A stretch of 64,000 nucleotides of DNA from Bordetella avium (GTDB taxonomy: Bacteria > Pseudomonadota > Gammaproteobacteria > Burkholderiales > Burkholderiaceae_B). The stretch covers positions 2,046,001 to 2,110,000 of the forward strand of contig NZ_CP139969.1 of the NCBI RefSeq assembly GCF_034424645.1, given 5' to 3'. The notes beneath the pieces are model-generated. The model ran no database searches. It was given only the letters and a program-made list of their open reading frames with translations, and was not told the origin of the DNA. Positions within the stretch are counted from its first letter, which is position 1. Each line of letters opens with the position of its first letter. Below, piece by piece: positions 19,418 to 29,204 of this stretch. A program made the position numbers and the translations under genes.

Positions 19418-20263
19418 TCAGGCCGCGCATTCATATACCGTCTGGCCGCGCAGACGGAAATCCTGGCTGATATAAGTGAAATTCTCAGAATGACCGGCGA
19501 AGAGCAAGCCACCGGGCTTGAGCAAAGGCGCAAAACGCCGCAGGATTTTTGCCTGCGTCGGCTTATCGAAATAAATCATGACGTTGCGGCAAAAGATCGC
19601 GTCGAATTTCTCCTGAATGGGCCAAGACGAGGCCAGCAGATTCAAGGAGGCGAACTCAACCATGGCGCTTAGCTCGGGACGCACTTTCACCTGCCCTTCA
19701 TGGCTCCCCTTTCCTCGCAGAAAGTAGCGCCGCAGCCGCTCTTCGCTTATCTTGGCCACCCGCTCCCAGGCGTAAATCGCGCTGCTGGCCCGATTCAAGC
19801 AATTGGTGTCGATGTCGGTGGCGTACACGCGGCTATTGCCCGCCTTGCTGCCCAAGGCCTCGGCCAGCGTAATAGCGATGGAATATGGCTCTTCGCCCGT
19901 CGAGGCGGCACAACACCATACCGACACCGGACCTGGCCGACCGCGGGCGAACTCAGCCAAGATAGGGAAATGGTGGGCCTCACGGAAAAACGCCGTTAGA
20001 TTGGTCGTCAAGGCATTGACGAAATCTTCCCACTCGGGCGCGCTGGCGTCTCGCTCCAGGTCATCCAAATAGGCCGTGAAATCGTGCGCGCCCAACGCGC
20101 GCAAACGCCGCGCAAGGCGGCTGTATGCCATTTCGCGCTTGTGCGCGCCCAGAGAGATTCCGGCGCGCGCATGGATCATGCTGCGCACGCGGGCAAAATC
20201 CGTGTCACGGAATTCGAATTGGCGTTCGGCGCCGAAGGCGGCATTATTGGCTACAGTGCTCAC
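19418..20263 (-). CDS. cheR: Receptor methyltransferase CheR
   Basis: CheR methylates receptor glutamates using SAM. I start it at the GTG at 20263 ([15 protein letters not shown]), 7 bases after the receptor stop and with TGAGG upstream, giving 281 residues. The longer open frame runs antisense-like through the receptor gene's coding region and has no CheR features. The helical N-domain (about 20-80) precedes the SAM domain with [17 protein letters not shown] and [10 protein letters not shown]. No cheD lies between cheR and cheB. Confidence 0.94.
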   Translation of the reverse strand: MSTVANNAAFGAERQFEFRDTDFARVRSMIHARAGISLGAHKREMAYSRLARRLRALGAHDFTAYLDDLERDASAPEWEDFVNALTTNLTAFFREAHHFPILAEFARGRPGPVSVWCCAASTGEEPYSIAITLAEALGSKAGNSRVYATDIDTNCLNRASSAIYAWERVAKISEERLRRYFLRGKGSHEGQVKVRPELSAMVEFASLNLLASSWPIQEKFDAIFCRNVMIYFDKPTQAKILRRFAPLLKPGGLLFAGHSENFTYISQDFRLRGQTVYECAA

Positions 20264-20270
20264 GCCGGCC

Positions 20271-21956
20271 TCAGTGCTCCAGCACCAGCGCGTCCTGCTG
20301 CGCGCGGGAACGGCTCGCGAGACGGGCAGCCGAGACCTCATCGATGACCTCGCCCGCATTGATCTTGAACACGGCGACCGCTTCGGCCAAACGCTGGGCC
20401 TGCTCTTGCAGCGAGGCCGCCGCCGCCGCCGACTCTTCGACCAGCGCCGCATTCTGCTGCGTCACCTCGTCCATCTGCGTCACCGCACGGTTGACCTGCT
20501 CGATACCGCTGGATTGCTCGTCCGAGGCCGCCGAGATCTCGCCCATAATGTCCGTCACTCGCTTGACCGACGCCACAATCTCCTGCATCGTCGCGCCCGC
20601 TCGCTCCACCTGCTGCGAACCCGCCGTCACCTTACCAACAGAATCCTCGATCAAGCCCTTGATCTCCTTGGCCGCCTGGGCGCTGCGCTGCGCCAGCGAA
20701 CGCACTTCACCCGCCACCACCGCGAAACCCTTGCCCTGCTCCCCCGCGCGCGCCGCTTCCACCGCCGCATTCAAGGCCAAAATATTCGTCTGGAAAGCAA
20801 TCCCGTCAATCACCGACACAATCTCGGATATCTTGCGCGAACTCGCCGATATCCCCTGCATCGTCTGCACCACCTCCGACACCGCCGAACCACCACGCTC
20901 GGCCACATCCGACGCGCTCGCCGCCAGTTGATTCGCCTGACGCGCATTGTCCGCGTTCTGCTTGACCGTCGAAGCCAGCTCTTCCATCGACGCCGCCGTC
21001 TCTTCCAACGACGCCGCCTGCTCTTCCGTGCGGCTCGACAAATCCGTGTTGCCCGCCGATATCTCGCCCGCGCCGACGTTGATCTCGTCCACCCCTCGGC
21101 GCACCGTCGACACCGTGCGCGTCAGGCTCTCCTGCATGCGCTTGAGCGCCGCGAACAACTGACCAATCTCGTTATCGCTGCGCGCCTCCACCCGTAACGT
21201 CAGATCCCCCGTCGCAATCTTGTCAAAGTGCGCGCCCGCTTCGAGCAGAGGACGCAAGACACGCCGGCGCAGAAAGACATAGGTCATGAACACGAGCAAT
21301 ACCGCCATCATCCCGCCCACACTCACAGCGAGCAATACAAACTGGTAGCGTTTCTCGGCCACATCATAGGCCTGCAAAAACTCGCTGGCGCGCCAGAAAT
21401 CAAAGGCCTGGATCGCCTGGGTAAAGCCTGCCTCGAGCGCATCCTGACGACTGGCCGCAAGCTGCTGATAGCTAGCCAGATCGGCGCGATCCAGCGCCGC
21501 AATCATGGGCAGAAATAGCTGATTCTGCAATTCGACATAGGCGGTCTCGACCCCCTGCAAGCTCTGTGCTGCGCCTTCCAGGCGCGGCAAACCCTTGAAA
21601 TGGTCCAACTCGGCTTGCGCCCGATTGAGTGCGGCCTTAGCGCGCTGCAACAGCCCGGCAGCCTCCTGGCTCAGCCCCTGTTGGAGCAACATCGGCTGGC
21701 CGATGCCGCGCACGATTTCGCCGTACTGGGCGACACCGACACGGCCCAGGCCATCCGCCGTGTCTTTCGCAGCGGCCGACATACGGCCCACCGAGTCTGC
21801 GATCGCCTGCACCTCCCGCATATCCGCCAGCGTGCCGTTGCTGATACGTAAAGACAGCACGCCCAGGGCTGCGCCCACCACCAACATCAGTGAGAAGAAG
21901 GCCAGCACGCCCAGCAGGCTGCTGCGTATCGACAGATTAGCCAGGAAATTGCGCAT
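20271..21956 (-). CDS. Methyl-accepting chemotaxis protein (transmembrane receptor)
   Basis: This is a transmembrane chemoreceptor feeding CheA through CheW. I start it at the ATG at 21956 ([13 protein letters not shown]) because AAGGAG lies 4 bases upstream; the longer frame begins with a GTG 18 bases earlier. There are 561 residues: a first membrane helix (about 10-35), a helical periplasmic ligand domain with a four-helix-bundle look (about 36-185), and a second membrane helix (about 190-210). A HAMP domain (to about 265) and the signalling hairpin with the conserved tip [20 protein letters not shown] follow. The C-terminus (QQDALVLEH) lacks an NWETF-like CheR/CheB docking pentapeptide. 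The ligand cannot be read from sequence. Confidence 0.93.
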   Translation of the reverse strand: MRNFLANLSIRSSLLGVLAFFSLMLVVGAALGVLSLRISNGTLADMREVQAIADSVGRMSAAAKDTADGLGRVGVAQYGEIVRGIGQPMLLQQGLSQEAAGLLQRAKAALNRAQAELDHFKGLPRLEGAAQSLQGVETAYVELQNQLFLPMIAALDRADLASYQQLAASRQDALEAGFTQAIQAFDFWRASEFLQAYDVAEKRYQFVLLAVSVGGMMAVLLVFMTYVFLRRRVLRPLLEAGAHFDKIATGDLTLRVEARSDNEIGQLFAALKRMQESLTRTVSTVRRGVDEINVGAGEISAGNTDLSSRTEEQAASLEETAASMEELASTVKQNADNARQANQLAASASDVAERGGSAVSEVVQTMQGISASSRKISEIVSVIDGIAFQTNILALNAAVEAARAGEQGKGFAVVAGEVRSLAQRSAQAAKEIKGLIEDSVGKVTAGSQQVERAGATMQEIVASVKRVTDIMGEISAASDEQSSGIEQVNRAVTQMDEVTQQNAALVEESAAAAASLQEQAQRLAEAVAVFKINAGEVIDEVSAARLASRSRAQQDALVLEH

Positions 21957-22013
21957 AAAACTCCTTATTCGCACTCAGGCGGCGCAGTTCGGCTGCGCCC
22001 CTGGGCCACGGCG

Positions 22014-22517
22014 CTAGGAAGCGACTTTCTCGACCAGCGCCATTTCGTCGCTGGTCATCAGTTTCTCGATGTCGACCAAAATGAGCATGCGCTCATCCAC
22101 GGTGCCCAATCCGGTCAGGTACTCGGTGGACAGCGTGGCGCCGAACTCCGGCACCGGGCGGATCTGGGCGGTGTTAAGCATCAAGACATCCGATACACCA
22201 TCCACCACGATGCCGACCACACGGCGCTCAAGGTTGAGGATGATGACAACGGTCTGCTCGTTGTATTCGACGCTGCCCAGGTTGAACTTGATGCGCAGAT
22301 CGACGATGGGAACGATGATGCCGCGCAGATTGGTCACGCCCTTGATGAAGGGCGGCACGTTGGCGATGCGTGTCACGCCTCCGGCGTCATAGCCGCGGAT
22401 TTCCTGCACCTTCAGGATATCGATGCCGTACTCTTCGGCACCCAGCGTAAACACCAGAAATTCGCTACCGATGCCTTCGGCGCGGCGGTTGTGTGCGTTG
22501 TGGGGATTGGCTGCCAT
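22014..22517 (-). CDS. cheW: Chemotaxis coupling protein CheW
   Basis: CheW links receptors to CheA. The 167 residues form one CheW/SH3-like domain ([46 protein letters not shown] and [11 protein letters not shown], each quoted in part). It starts 13 bases after the cheA stop and lies 57 bases ahead of the receptor gene. Confidence 0.97.
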   Translation of the reverse strand: MAANPHNAHNRRAEGIGSEFLVFTLGAEEYGIDILKVQEIRGYDAGGVTRIANVPPFIKGVTNLRGIIVPIVDLRIKFNLGSVEYNEQTVVIILNLERRVVGIVVDGVSDVLMLNTAQIRPVPEFGATLSTEYLTGLGTVDERMLILVDIEKLMTSDEMALVEKVAS

Positions 22518-22530
22518 GATAGGCTCTCCG

Positions 22531-24549
22531 TCAATTCAGAATGGCTTCGGGCTGGGCCCAGCGTTCGCGGTTGGAGCGGGCCAGGGCGAAAACATCAACG
22601 ATCAGCGCGACGCTGCCGTCGCCCAGAATAGTGGCCGCCGAAATGCCCGGCACCTTGCGGTAATTGGATTCCAGATTTTTCACCACCACCTGATGCTGGC
22701 CAACGAGATGATCGACCAACAGCGCAAAACGGCGGTCCTCGGCCTGCATGATGACGGCAATGGCCTGCGTAGGGTCCGTCTGGGCGGCACCCACGGAGAA
22801 CACGCGGTGCATCTCTACCAAGGGCAGGTATTCGCCGCGCACATGCATCACGCGCTCATTGCCCGCCACGGTATAGATCTGGTCTTGTTGCGGCTGCAAA
22901 GACTCGGTCACATGATTCAGGGGCAGAATGAAGGTCTCGCTACCCACACGCACCGACATGCCGTCCAGAATAGCCAGGGTCAGCGGCAGCACGATACGGG
23001 TCGTCGTGCCTGCGCCCTGCCGGCTGGAGAGTTGCACATGGCCGCCCATATCCTGGATATTGCGGCGCACCACATCCATGCCCACCCCTCGGCCCGAGAT
23101 GTCCGTGACTTTCTCGGCTGTCGAGAAGCCCGGCGCGAAAATCAGCTGCCAAATATCTTCATCGGGTGAGTTTTCATTGACGGCCAGTCCTTGCGAAATC
23201 GCTTTCTTAAGAATCCGTTCGCGACTCAACCCCCCGCCATCGTCGCTGACCTCGATGACGATGTTGCCGCCATTGTGCTGGGCCGACAGCACGAGTTGGC
23301 CTACTGGGTCCTTGCCGGCCGCCACCCGTTTTTCGGGGGTTTCTATGCCGTGATCCAGGCTATTGCGTACCAGATGGGTAAGCGGATCGATAATGCGTTC
23401 GATCAGGCTCTTGTCCAGTTCGGTGGCGCGGCCAAAAGTCTGCAACTCGATCTGTTTGCCCATCTTGCCGGCGATATCTCGCACCAAACGCGGGAAACGG
23501 CTAAACACATAGTCCATCGGCATCATGCGGATGGACATGACCGCCTCTTGCAGATCTCGGGCGTTGCGTTCGAGCTGCTCCATGCCGTTGAGCAAGCGGT
23601 CATGCAGCACCGGGTCCAGCGTTGACGCCGTCTGCGCCAGCATGGCCTGCGTGATGACCAGTTCGCCCACCAGATTGATGATCTGATCGACCTTCTCGAC
23701 ACCGACACGGATCGAGGTTGATTCCTTGTCCGCATGATGCGGCGCAACCGCCTTCGGGGCGGCCGTCGCTACGGGAGCGGCCGCCGGTTTGGCTTCAACG
23801 GCGGCGGCGAGGCTGACGGCGGCTGGAGCGGATTCAGCGACCACGTCCGGTGCGCCCTCGCGGCGCAGCTCCATTTGATCGGCATCGATGATAAAGCAGC
23901 ACACGGCCTCGATGTCCGCCGCCGAGCAGGTGGTTTCGACCCAAACCGTCAAGGTCTCTTCCCGACGCTCGGCCGCATGGACCTTGCCCAGGTTGCCCAT
24001 CTCTTCCTGGATGGCGGCGGCATCCTTGTCGGATATCTTGCGAACATGCAAGCGCCAGGGCAGATCGCCGCTCTGCGCGGACGCAGCCGGCGGCTGCGGC
24101 GCCGCCACGGGCTCCGGTGCTGGCGCGGCGGCGGGCGCAAGCTCGCCGCGACCGTCCAGGGCAAGCTGGCGCAACACAGCGCAGATTCGTTCGAACACGG
24201 CGTCATCGGGCTCCTCGGAAGCGCGGTAGGCGTCGAGTTGGCTTTTGAGCACGTCTTTGGTTTCCAGAAAAATGTCCACCATGTCGGCACGCAGCGACAT
24301 CTCGCCGCGACGAATGGCATCCAACAGGTTTTCGAGCAAATGCGTAGTTTCGGCCAGCTTCTGAAAGCAGCCGAACGTGGCTGCCCCGCCCTTGATAGAG
24401 TGCGCGGCGCGAAAAATCGCATTGAGCTGTTCAATGTCGGGCGCGCCGACGTCCAGCTCCAGCAAAAGCTGCTCCATTTGCGCGAGCAGCTCATCCGCTT
24501 CGTCGAAGAACGTTTCGTAGAACTGGCTGAGGTCCAGACCTGAACTCAT
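22531..24549 (-). CDS. cheA: Chemotaxis histidine kinase CheA
   Basis: CheA is the receptor-controlled kinase that phosphorylates CheY and CheB. I start it at the ATG at 24549 ([15 protein letters not shown]), giving 672 residues. The domains are an HPt with the phosphorylated His in [14 protein letters not shown] (H50), an Ala/Pro linker, and a P2-like CheY-binding region (about 175-260). Next come a second Ala/Pro linker, the dimerisation domain ([19 protein letters not shown]), an ATPase domain with [12 protein letters not shown] and DDGGGL, and a C-terminal CheW-like domain. It lies between the lone receiver gene and cheW. Confidence 0.97.
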   Translation of the reverse strand: MSSGLDLSQFYETFFDEADELLAQMEQLLLELDVGAPDIEQLNAIFRAAHSIKGGAATFGCFQKLAETTHLLENLLDAIRRGEMSLRADMVDIFLETKDVLKSQLDAYRASEEPDDAVFERICAVLRQLALDGRGELAPAAAPAPEPVAAPQPPAASAQSGDLPWRLHVRKISDKDAAAIQEEMGNLGKVHAAERREETLTVWVETTCSAADIEAVCCFIIDADQMELRREGAPDVVAESAPAAVSLAAAVEAKPAAAPVATAAPKAVAPHHADKESTSIRVGVEKVDQIINLVGELVITQAMLAQTASTLDPVLHDRLLNGMEQLERNARDLQEAVMSIRMMPMDYVFSRFPRLVRDIAGKMGKQIELQTFGRATELDKSLIERIIDPLTHLVRNSLDHGIETPEKRVAAGKDPVGQLVLSAQHNGGNIVIEVSDDGGGLSRERILKKAISQGLAVNENSPDEDIWQLIFAPGFSTAEKVTDISGRGVGMDVVRRNIQDMGGHVQLSSRQGAGTTTRIVLPLTLAILDGMSVRVGSETFILPLNHVTESLQPQQDQIYTVAGNERVMHVRGEYLPLVEMHRVFSVGAAQTDPTQAIAVIMQAEDRRFALLVDHLVGQHQVVVKNLESNYRKVPGISAATILGDGSVALIVDVFALARSNRERWAQPEAILN

Positions 24550-24581
24550 GAACGGTATGCCTTCTAAACAACTGAACTTGT

Positions 24582-24962
24582 CTAATCCTGAGACTGCTCG
24601 CCCAGCAGTTCCGAGGTCAATTCCACCAGCGTATCGGGGTCGAGAGGCTTGTGAAGCCAGCCGCAAACGCCGAGGTCGCGGGCGGCCGTCTTGCTATCCC
24701 CGTCATCCTCGGTTGTCAGCACCAGCACGGGCACATCCTCGTACCCATGCTCCTGCCGCAAACCCTGAATCAACCCCAGGCCTCCCATGACCGGCATATT
24801 CCAGTCACTGACCACCAGATCCACCTCATGCTGGCGCGCGAGCGCCAGCGCCTCCTGGCCATTGGCCGCGGCCAGCACCTGCCAGCCTGCGGAGGTCAGG
24901 GCCGCTTTGACGATCATCCGCATTGTTGCGGAGTCATCAGCTACCAGAATCGTTGCCGTCAT
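24582..24962 (-). CDS. Second single-domain response regulator (CheY-like)
   Basis: This 126-residue lone receiver domain has the acid pair D9/D10 (LVADDSATMRM), phosphoacceptor D53 ([12 protein letters not shown]), Thr-Thr at the switch position (LVLTTEDDGD) and the conserved Lys in WLHKPLD (K105). A Trp sits where CheY proteins usually have Tyr/Phe. Its start overlaps the end of motB by 26 bases, and cheA follows 32 bases later. It is distinct from the cheY next to cheZ, so this operon encodes two free receivers. It could be a second motor regulator or a phosphate sink; the sequence does not decide. Confidence 0.9.
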   Translation of the reverse strand: MTATILVADDSATMRMIVKAALTSAGWQVLAAANGQEALALARQHEVDLVVSDWNMPVMGGLGLIQGLRQEHGYEDVPVLVLTTEDDGDSKTAARDLGVCGWLHKPLDPDTLVELTSELLGEQSQD

Positions 24963-25911
24963 GCCCGTTCGTTACTCCTGCCGAGGTGCGCCCCTGGCTA
25001 TTGTTGTGATCTGTCACGGCCTGCCCGACACCCTGCGCATCGCGAGAGGACACATCGGCGGCCGCCGCGTTCTCAGCCTCGATGCGGCGCTGCGTTTTTT
25101 CATTGAGCACCACCAGGCTGATACGCCGGTTAACGGCAGCATAAGGATCATCTTTAACGATACTCATGCTCGAAGCCAGGCCTTGAATCCGCATTACCTT
25201 GCCTTCTGTCATGCCGCCTGCCACCAATTCCTGGCGCGACGCATTAGCGCGGTCGGTCGACAACTCCCAATTGCTATAGGCGCGCTCGCGGCGCGCGTAT
25301 TGAGTAGCGTCGGTATGCCCAGAGATGCTGACCTTATTAGGCAGGTCGTTGAGCACGGGACCCAGTTCGCGCAGAATATCGCGCATATAGGGCTGCACCT
25401 GGGCGCTGCCGGTGGCGAACATCGGGCGGTTCTGGCTGTCAACGATCTGTATCCGCAAGCCTTCCGTCGTCAGATCTATCAATAACTGCGGACGAAAATT
25501 TTTCAGCACCGGGCTGTTATCGATCACTGCCTCAAGACGGCGCTTGAGCGACTCCAGGCGATGACGGTCACGCCGATCGGCGTCAGGTTGCGCTTCTACA
25601 CGGTTGCCGTCGGCGCGACGCACCTCGCCTTTGCTACGCAGGGGGTCCGAGCCGCCGCCCGGGATGGCGCTGGTTTCGGCCGAAGAATTGGGCCCGCCGG
25701 TCAGCGCCACGCGCAACGGCATGCGGAAATAATCCGCAATGCCCTTGAGCTCCTCGCGCGGCACGATGCTGACCAGCCACATCACCAAAAAGAAAGCCAT
25801 CATCGCGGTGATGAAATCCGCGTAAGCGATCTTCCAGCTACCGCCGTGGTGCGCCTTGGCGCTGGATCGCTTGCGGCGAACCACGACCCGGTGATTGTTG
25901 ACCGTGCTCAT
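24937..25911 (-). CDS. motB: Flagellar stator protein MotB
   Basis: MotB is the peptidoglycan-anchored stator subunit. The 324-residue protein has one N-terminal membrane helix with the proton-carrying Asp (YADFITAMMAFFLVMWL, D32, same position as in E. coli). The C-terminal OmpA-like peptidoglycan-binding domain contains ISGHTDATQYARRERAYSNWELS. An Asn/Ser/Asp-rich tail of about 45 residues follows. It starts 18 bases after motA and overlaps the receiver gene at its end. Confidence 0.97.
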   Translation of the reverse strand: MSTVNNHRVVVRRKRSSAKAHHGGSWKIAYADFITAMMAFFLVMWLVSIVPREELKGIADYFRMPLRVALTGGPNSSAETSAIPGGGSDPLRSKGEVRRADGNRVEAQPDADRRDRHRLESLKRRLEAVIDNSPVLKNFRPQLLIDLTTEGLRIQIVDSQNRPMFATGSAQVQPYMRDILRELGPVLNDLPNKVSISGHTDATQYARRERAYSNWELSTDRANASRQELVAGGMTEGKVMRIQGLASSMSIVKDDPYAAVNRRISLVVLNEKTQRRIEAENAAAADVSSRDAQGVGQAVTDHNNSQGRTSAGVTNGHDGNDSGS

Positions 25912-25929
25912 CGCTCAAACACTCCCGCT

Positions 25930-26805
25930 TCAGGCGCGGCCAGTGGCCGTCGTCTTGGCCTGGCGCACGTGCTCTTCGAGCTCGCCAAAAGACGGGCGCA
26001 CGGCCGAGAACAACACTTTGCGGCCGAATTCCACGGCCAGTTGCGGCGGGTAGCCGTTCATGCTGGCCAGCAAAGTCACCTTGATGCACTCCAGCACTTT
26101 GACGGACTCCGTCGTGCGGCGCTCCACGCGCGAAGCCAGCGGCGCCACAAAGCCGTAGGCCAGCAACACCCCCAGAAAAGTGCCCACCATCGCCTTGGAA
26201 ATCAGATCGCCCAGCACGGCGGGAGGTTGATCGACCGCCGCCAGCGCCTTGATCACACCCAGCACGGCCGCCACGATACCAAAAGCAGGCAGGCCGTCAG
26301 CCACCTGTTGCAAGGCATGGGTGGGGACCTCACGCTCATGGCGAAAGGTTTCGATTTCTTCGTCCATCAGCGTTTCGATCTCGAACGAGCTCATATTGCC
26401 GCTAATCATGATGCGCAGATAATCCGTGATGAACTCCATCAATTTGGGGTCCTTCATGATGCGCGGATACTCGTTGAAGATGGGGCTGGACGACGGATCT
26501 TCGATATGCGATTCGATCGCCATCAAGCCCTCGCGCCGCGCTTTGTTCAGCAATACATACAGAAGCGCCATCAGCTCCATGTACAGGTCTTTGCTGTAAG
26601 GCGCGCTCTTGAAAGCGCGAGGAATTGCCTGGCGCACCAGCACCAGCGACTTACGGCTGTTGCCGGCAAGAAATGCTCCCAATGCGGCGCCTGCGATCAG
26701 CGTCAGCTCAAAGGGCTGGTAAAGCGCGCCGAGATGGCCGCCCAGCCCGATGAAGCTGCCGACCACCGCGACGATCACCACCGCATATCCGATCACTACC
26801 AACAT
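25930..26805 (-). CDS. motA: Flagellar stator protein MotA
   Basis: MotA forms the proton channel of the stator with MotB. The 291 residues contain four membrane segments (two near the N-terminus, two around 170-220 with LPAFGIVAAVLGVIKAL). The cytoplasmic loop (MIS..MSSFEIETLMDEEIETFRHE) includes the charged residues that contact FliG in the family. It lies 152 bases after flhC. Confidence 0.97.
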   Translation of the reverse strand: MLVVIGYAVVIVAVVGSFIGLGGHLGALYQPFELTLIAGAALGAFLAGNSRKSLVLVRQAIPRAFKSAPYSKDLYMELMALLYVLLNKARREGLMAIESHIEDPSSSPIFNEYPRIMKDPKLMEFITDYLRIMISGNMSSFEIETLMDEEIETFRHEREVPTHALQQVADGLPAFGIVAAVLGVIKALAAVDQPPAVLGDLISKAMVGTFLGVLLAYGFVAPLASRVERRTTESVKVLECIKVTLLASMNGYPPQLAVEFGRKVLFSAVRPSFGELEEHVRQAKTTATGRA

Positions 26806-26957
26806 ATCAGGCCTCTGCCGTCGAATCTAAAAATCAACGCCAATGATCGCCCGATCCCCCCTCCGCAAAAACGCGGGTTACGGGGAGAATTTCGGGGCTT
26901 TTGACGTATTTGCCGCCCTTAAGGCTGCCGTTTGCGGGCCGTATAGGCCCATGCGCG

Positions 26958-27530
26958 TCAGGATTGCGCCAAGGCTTGGCCCGCGGCGCGTGCGCGCGCC
27001 GCTGCCCTTGTCTTTCCGGCACGGGGTGGCGGGCGGCAGATGGCGCACACGAAGTCGGTCTGTGGATCGTGGGCGTGGGCGATGAAATGACCGCCGCACT
27101 GACGGCAGGCGGACAACTGCAGCATACCGCTATCAAAAAAGCGCACCAGCATCCAGGCCCGAGTGAAACTCAGCACAGGCTCTGCCGCCGGCGCGCCGCA
27201 GGTATCCACACCCGCATGTTCGACATAAAGGCGGTAAGCGTCGATAACAGCGCGTACACCCTTGCTCTTGGTGCGTGTATTCAAAAAAGAAAACACGTTA
27301 TAGAACAGCGAAGAATGGATATTCGGCAGCCAGGTCATGAACCAGTCAACCGAAAAAGGCAACATGCCCTTGGGAGGGGAACAACCTCGAATCTCGCGAT
27401 AGAGTCGCGCCAGGCGGTCATGACTCAGATTGGTTTCGGCTTCCAGGACCTGCAGCCTTGCGCCCAGCGTAATCATGGCGCTGGCGAGCAGGATCTCGTC
27501 AGCTTCCTGCGCAACGCTCTTTATCGCCAT
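26958..27530 (-). CDS. flhC: Flagellar master regulator FlhC
   Basis: FlhC, with FlhD, forms the class I activator of flagellar genes (called FrlB in Bordetella). The 190-residue product has the N-terminal helical region (VAQEADEILLASAMITLGAR) and the four zinc-binding cysteines C142, C145, C162 and C165 (CRQC and CAIC), diagnostic for FlhC. A basic Arg/Ala tail follows. It lies 28 bases after flhD and heads the mot/che run. Confidence 0.96.
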   Translation of the reverse strand: MAIKSVAQEADEILLASAMITLGARLQVLEAETNLSHDRLARLYREIRGCSPPKGMLPFSVDWFMTWLPNIHSSLFYNVFSFLNTRTKSKGVRAVIDAYRLYVEHAGVDTCGAPAAEPVLSFTRAWMLVRFFDSGMLQLSACRQCGGHFIAHAHDPQTDFVCAICRPPPRAGKTRAAARARAAGQALAQS

Positions 27531-27558
27531 GACGGCGCTCCCTCACTTCGCAATGCCA

Positions 27559-27882
27559 TCATGCAATCTCTTCAACAGGCTGCTTAGCCAGCAAAATGGT
27601 CGCGTGAGCCTGTTGCAGCGCGCCGCCCAGCACGTCCTGAGTCAAGGCGGACAACAGCCCGTAATCATCAAAACGGAACCGGCACAGCACAGAACTCGAG
27701 CTGGCCAACTTTACCAATTGGGCGGGCGAAAGGCGCATCAGAATGTCTGCCACCTCGGTACTAAAACCAAGGCGAAACATCGAGGCGGCATGATCTTGAC
27801 GCAGCATACGCTGCGCCAACAACAGGTACGACAGGTTGACTTCGCGGATATCCGCGAGTAACGAGCTGTCAGTGGTGTTCAA
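27559..27882 (-). CDS. flhD: Flagellar master regulator FlhD
   Basis: FlhD is the partner of FlhC in the FlhD4C2 activator (FrlA in Bordetella). The 107-residue product has the FlhD pattern [20 protein letters not shown], then [29 protein letters not shown]. Its length is typical. It diverges from fliA, with about 400 bases of AT-rich regulatory DNA between them. Confidence 0.96.
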   Translation of the reverse strand: MNTTDSSLLADIREVNLSYLLLAQRMLRQDHAASMFRLGFSTEVADILMRLSPAQLVKLASSSSVLCRFRFDDYGLLSALTQDVLGGALQQAHATILLAKQPVEEIA

Positions 27883-27968
27883 GGCTTACTCCAGTACTAG
27901 GACGATTCGGTACAGTCGACGCGCGTAGCCAGACCTCCGCACACCCGAACTCCGTGCAGCGATCTATT

Positions 27969-27986
27969 TTTCGTCATAATGCGAAA
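27969..27986. promoter_or_regulatory. Inverted repeat TTTCG-N8-CGAAA in the flhD promoter region
   Basis: The arms TTTCG (27969-27973) and CGAAA (27982-27986) flank 8 bases and overlap the candidate flhDC -10 element, a plausible operator position. The arms are short, so chance is possible. Confidence 0.35.
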
Positions 27987-28004
27987 TGTATCAGTTAATC
28001 GCAA
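27976..28004 (-). promoter_or_regulatory. Candidate flhDC promoter
   Basis: On the minus strand TTGCGA (27999-28004) and CATTAT (27976-27981) are 17 bases apart, each matching 4 of 6 sigma-70 positions. This would give a leader of about 88 bases before flhD. It is a tentative call. Confidence 0.35.
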
Positions 28005-28288
28005 TTTGATGAAAATTTAACACGCCATATGTGATTCTCTATGACAAAAATGAATAATCATTGATATTTCTTCTGACTTATATGATTTTTCCCGAAATTG
28101 TTACAGCTATTTCAGATATTACATCGCAAACCTGTAAATAAACGCTCAAAACGCTGAGTGCTTACCCGAATGGCGAGCCGCAATTCATTGACAATTTCGG
28201 CTTGGAGATAAGCCTTCGCTTACTCACTTCGGCCGTTGCAACATTGCAACAATGTGACCTGCAGCAACAACCTGCCGCCTATATCTGA

Positions 28289-29023
28289 ATGCCCAACGCA
28301 GAAGAAAGCCTGGTCCAATACTCGCCGCTGGTGCGCAAGCTGGCTCTGCAACTGCTAGCTCGCCTGCCCGCCAGCGTCCAGCTCGACGACCTGATACAGG
28401 CCGGCATGATCGGCCTGCTCGATGCCGTGCGCCGCTATCAGAAAAACCCCGACGCACAATTCGAAACCTATGCCACGGCTCGCATACGCGGCGCCATGCT
28501 GGACGAGTTGCGCAGCCAGGACTGGCTGCCGCGCAGTGTGCGCAGCAAAAGTCGCCGCATCGAAACCGCCATCCAGCGCCAGGAGCAGGTGCTGATGCGA
28601 CCGCCCACGGAAATTGAAATCGCCCAAGAATTGGGCCTGCCGCTGGATGAATATCAAGCCATGCTGTCGGATGCCCAGGGCATTCAGATCCTGCATTACG
28701 AAAATATCGATGCCGAAGGCGACGGCGACTGGCACGAAGGCGCGGGCGATGGCGGCGGCAATCCACTGAACGCCCTGCTCGCCGCCGACCTGCGCGCCAG
28801 CCTGATTCAAGCCATCGAACGCTTGCCCGAGCGCGAACAATTGCTGCTGTCGCTCTATTACGAGCAGGGCCTGAATCTCAAGGAAATCGGCGCGGTGCTT
28901 AATGTGACCGAAGCACGGGTTTGCCAACTCCGCACCCAGGCTACCGCCCGCCTGCGCAGTCATCTGCAAGAAATGGCCTGGGCCAAACTGCCCGAGCCAC
29001 AACTGCTGTCGCATGTGATCTGA
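28289..29023 (+). CDS. fliA: Flagellar sigma factor FliA (sigma-28)
   Basis: FliA directs RNA polymerase to late flagellar genes such as fliC and flgM. The 244 residues show sigma region 2 (LDDLIQAGMIGLLDAVRRY, FETYATARIRGAMLDELR), region 3 (RPPTEIEIAQELGLP) and region 4 with the helix-turn-helix (LNLKEIGAVLNVTEARVCQL). Region 1.1 is absent, as expected. The ATG at 28289 has no clear Shine-Dalgarno sequence. It lies upstream of fliC in the same direction and diverges from flhD. Confidence 0.97.
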   Translation: MPNAEESLVQYSPLVRKLALQLLARLPASVQLDDLIQAGMIGLLDAVRRYQKNPDAQFETYATARIRGAMLDELRSQDWLPRSVRSKSRRIETAIQRQEQVLMRPPTEIEIAQELGLPLDEYQAMLSDAQGIQILHYENIDAEGDGDWHEGAGDGGGNPLNALLAADLRASLIQAIERLPEREQLLLSLYYEQGLNLKEIGAVLNVTEARVCQLRTQATARLRSHLQEMAWAKLPEPQLLSHVI

Positions 29024-29074
29024 CGCGCAGCCACCGGGGTTTTGTAAAAAGTTTGTAACTGCCCTACAAACCCC

Positions 29075-29101
29075 TAAAGATCCCAAAGCCACGGACGTTA
29101 T
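29075..29101 (+). promoter_or_regulatory. Sigma-28 (FliA) promoter for fliC
   Basis: TAAAGATC (29075-29082), an 11-base spacer and GACGTTAT (29094-29101) resemble the FliA consensus (6 of 8 and 5 of 8). The site lies between fliA and fliC. The implied fliC leader is close to 97 bases. Confidence 0.65.
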
Positions 29102-29204
29102 TCAGGCAACGGGCGATGTGCAATGCAAAGCAAGGACACATCCCCGTCGATCACGGGCGGCCCCGCTGCCCAGTTTGAAGAAGCCTTTCTCTTGGGAGCT
29201 ACTC

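Larger units (their letters stand above)
27883..28288. promoter_or_regulatory. AT-rich flhD/fliA divergent control region
   Basis: These 406 bases hold no gene. About 27960-28160 is strikingly AT-rich compared with the rest of the window, which suits a complex promoter. In Bordetella the flhDC (frlAB) promoter is known to be repressed by BvgAS; whether that holds here cannot be seen. TTGACA occurs at 28188-28193 on the fliA side but without a good -10. CTGTAAATAAACG near 28133 vaguely resembles an FlhDC half-site. Confidence 0.6.

Noticed and set aside
20400..21200. Repetitive-looking stretch in the chemoreceptor gene
   Set aside because: It is the normal heptad-repeat signalling domain, not a DNA repeat.
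28188..28214. TTGACA as a sigma-70 promoter for fliA
   Set aside because: No acceptable -10 lies at 15-19 bases downstream; fliA is more likely FlhDC-dependent.
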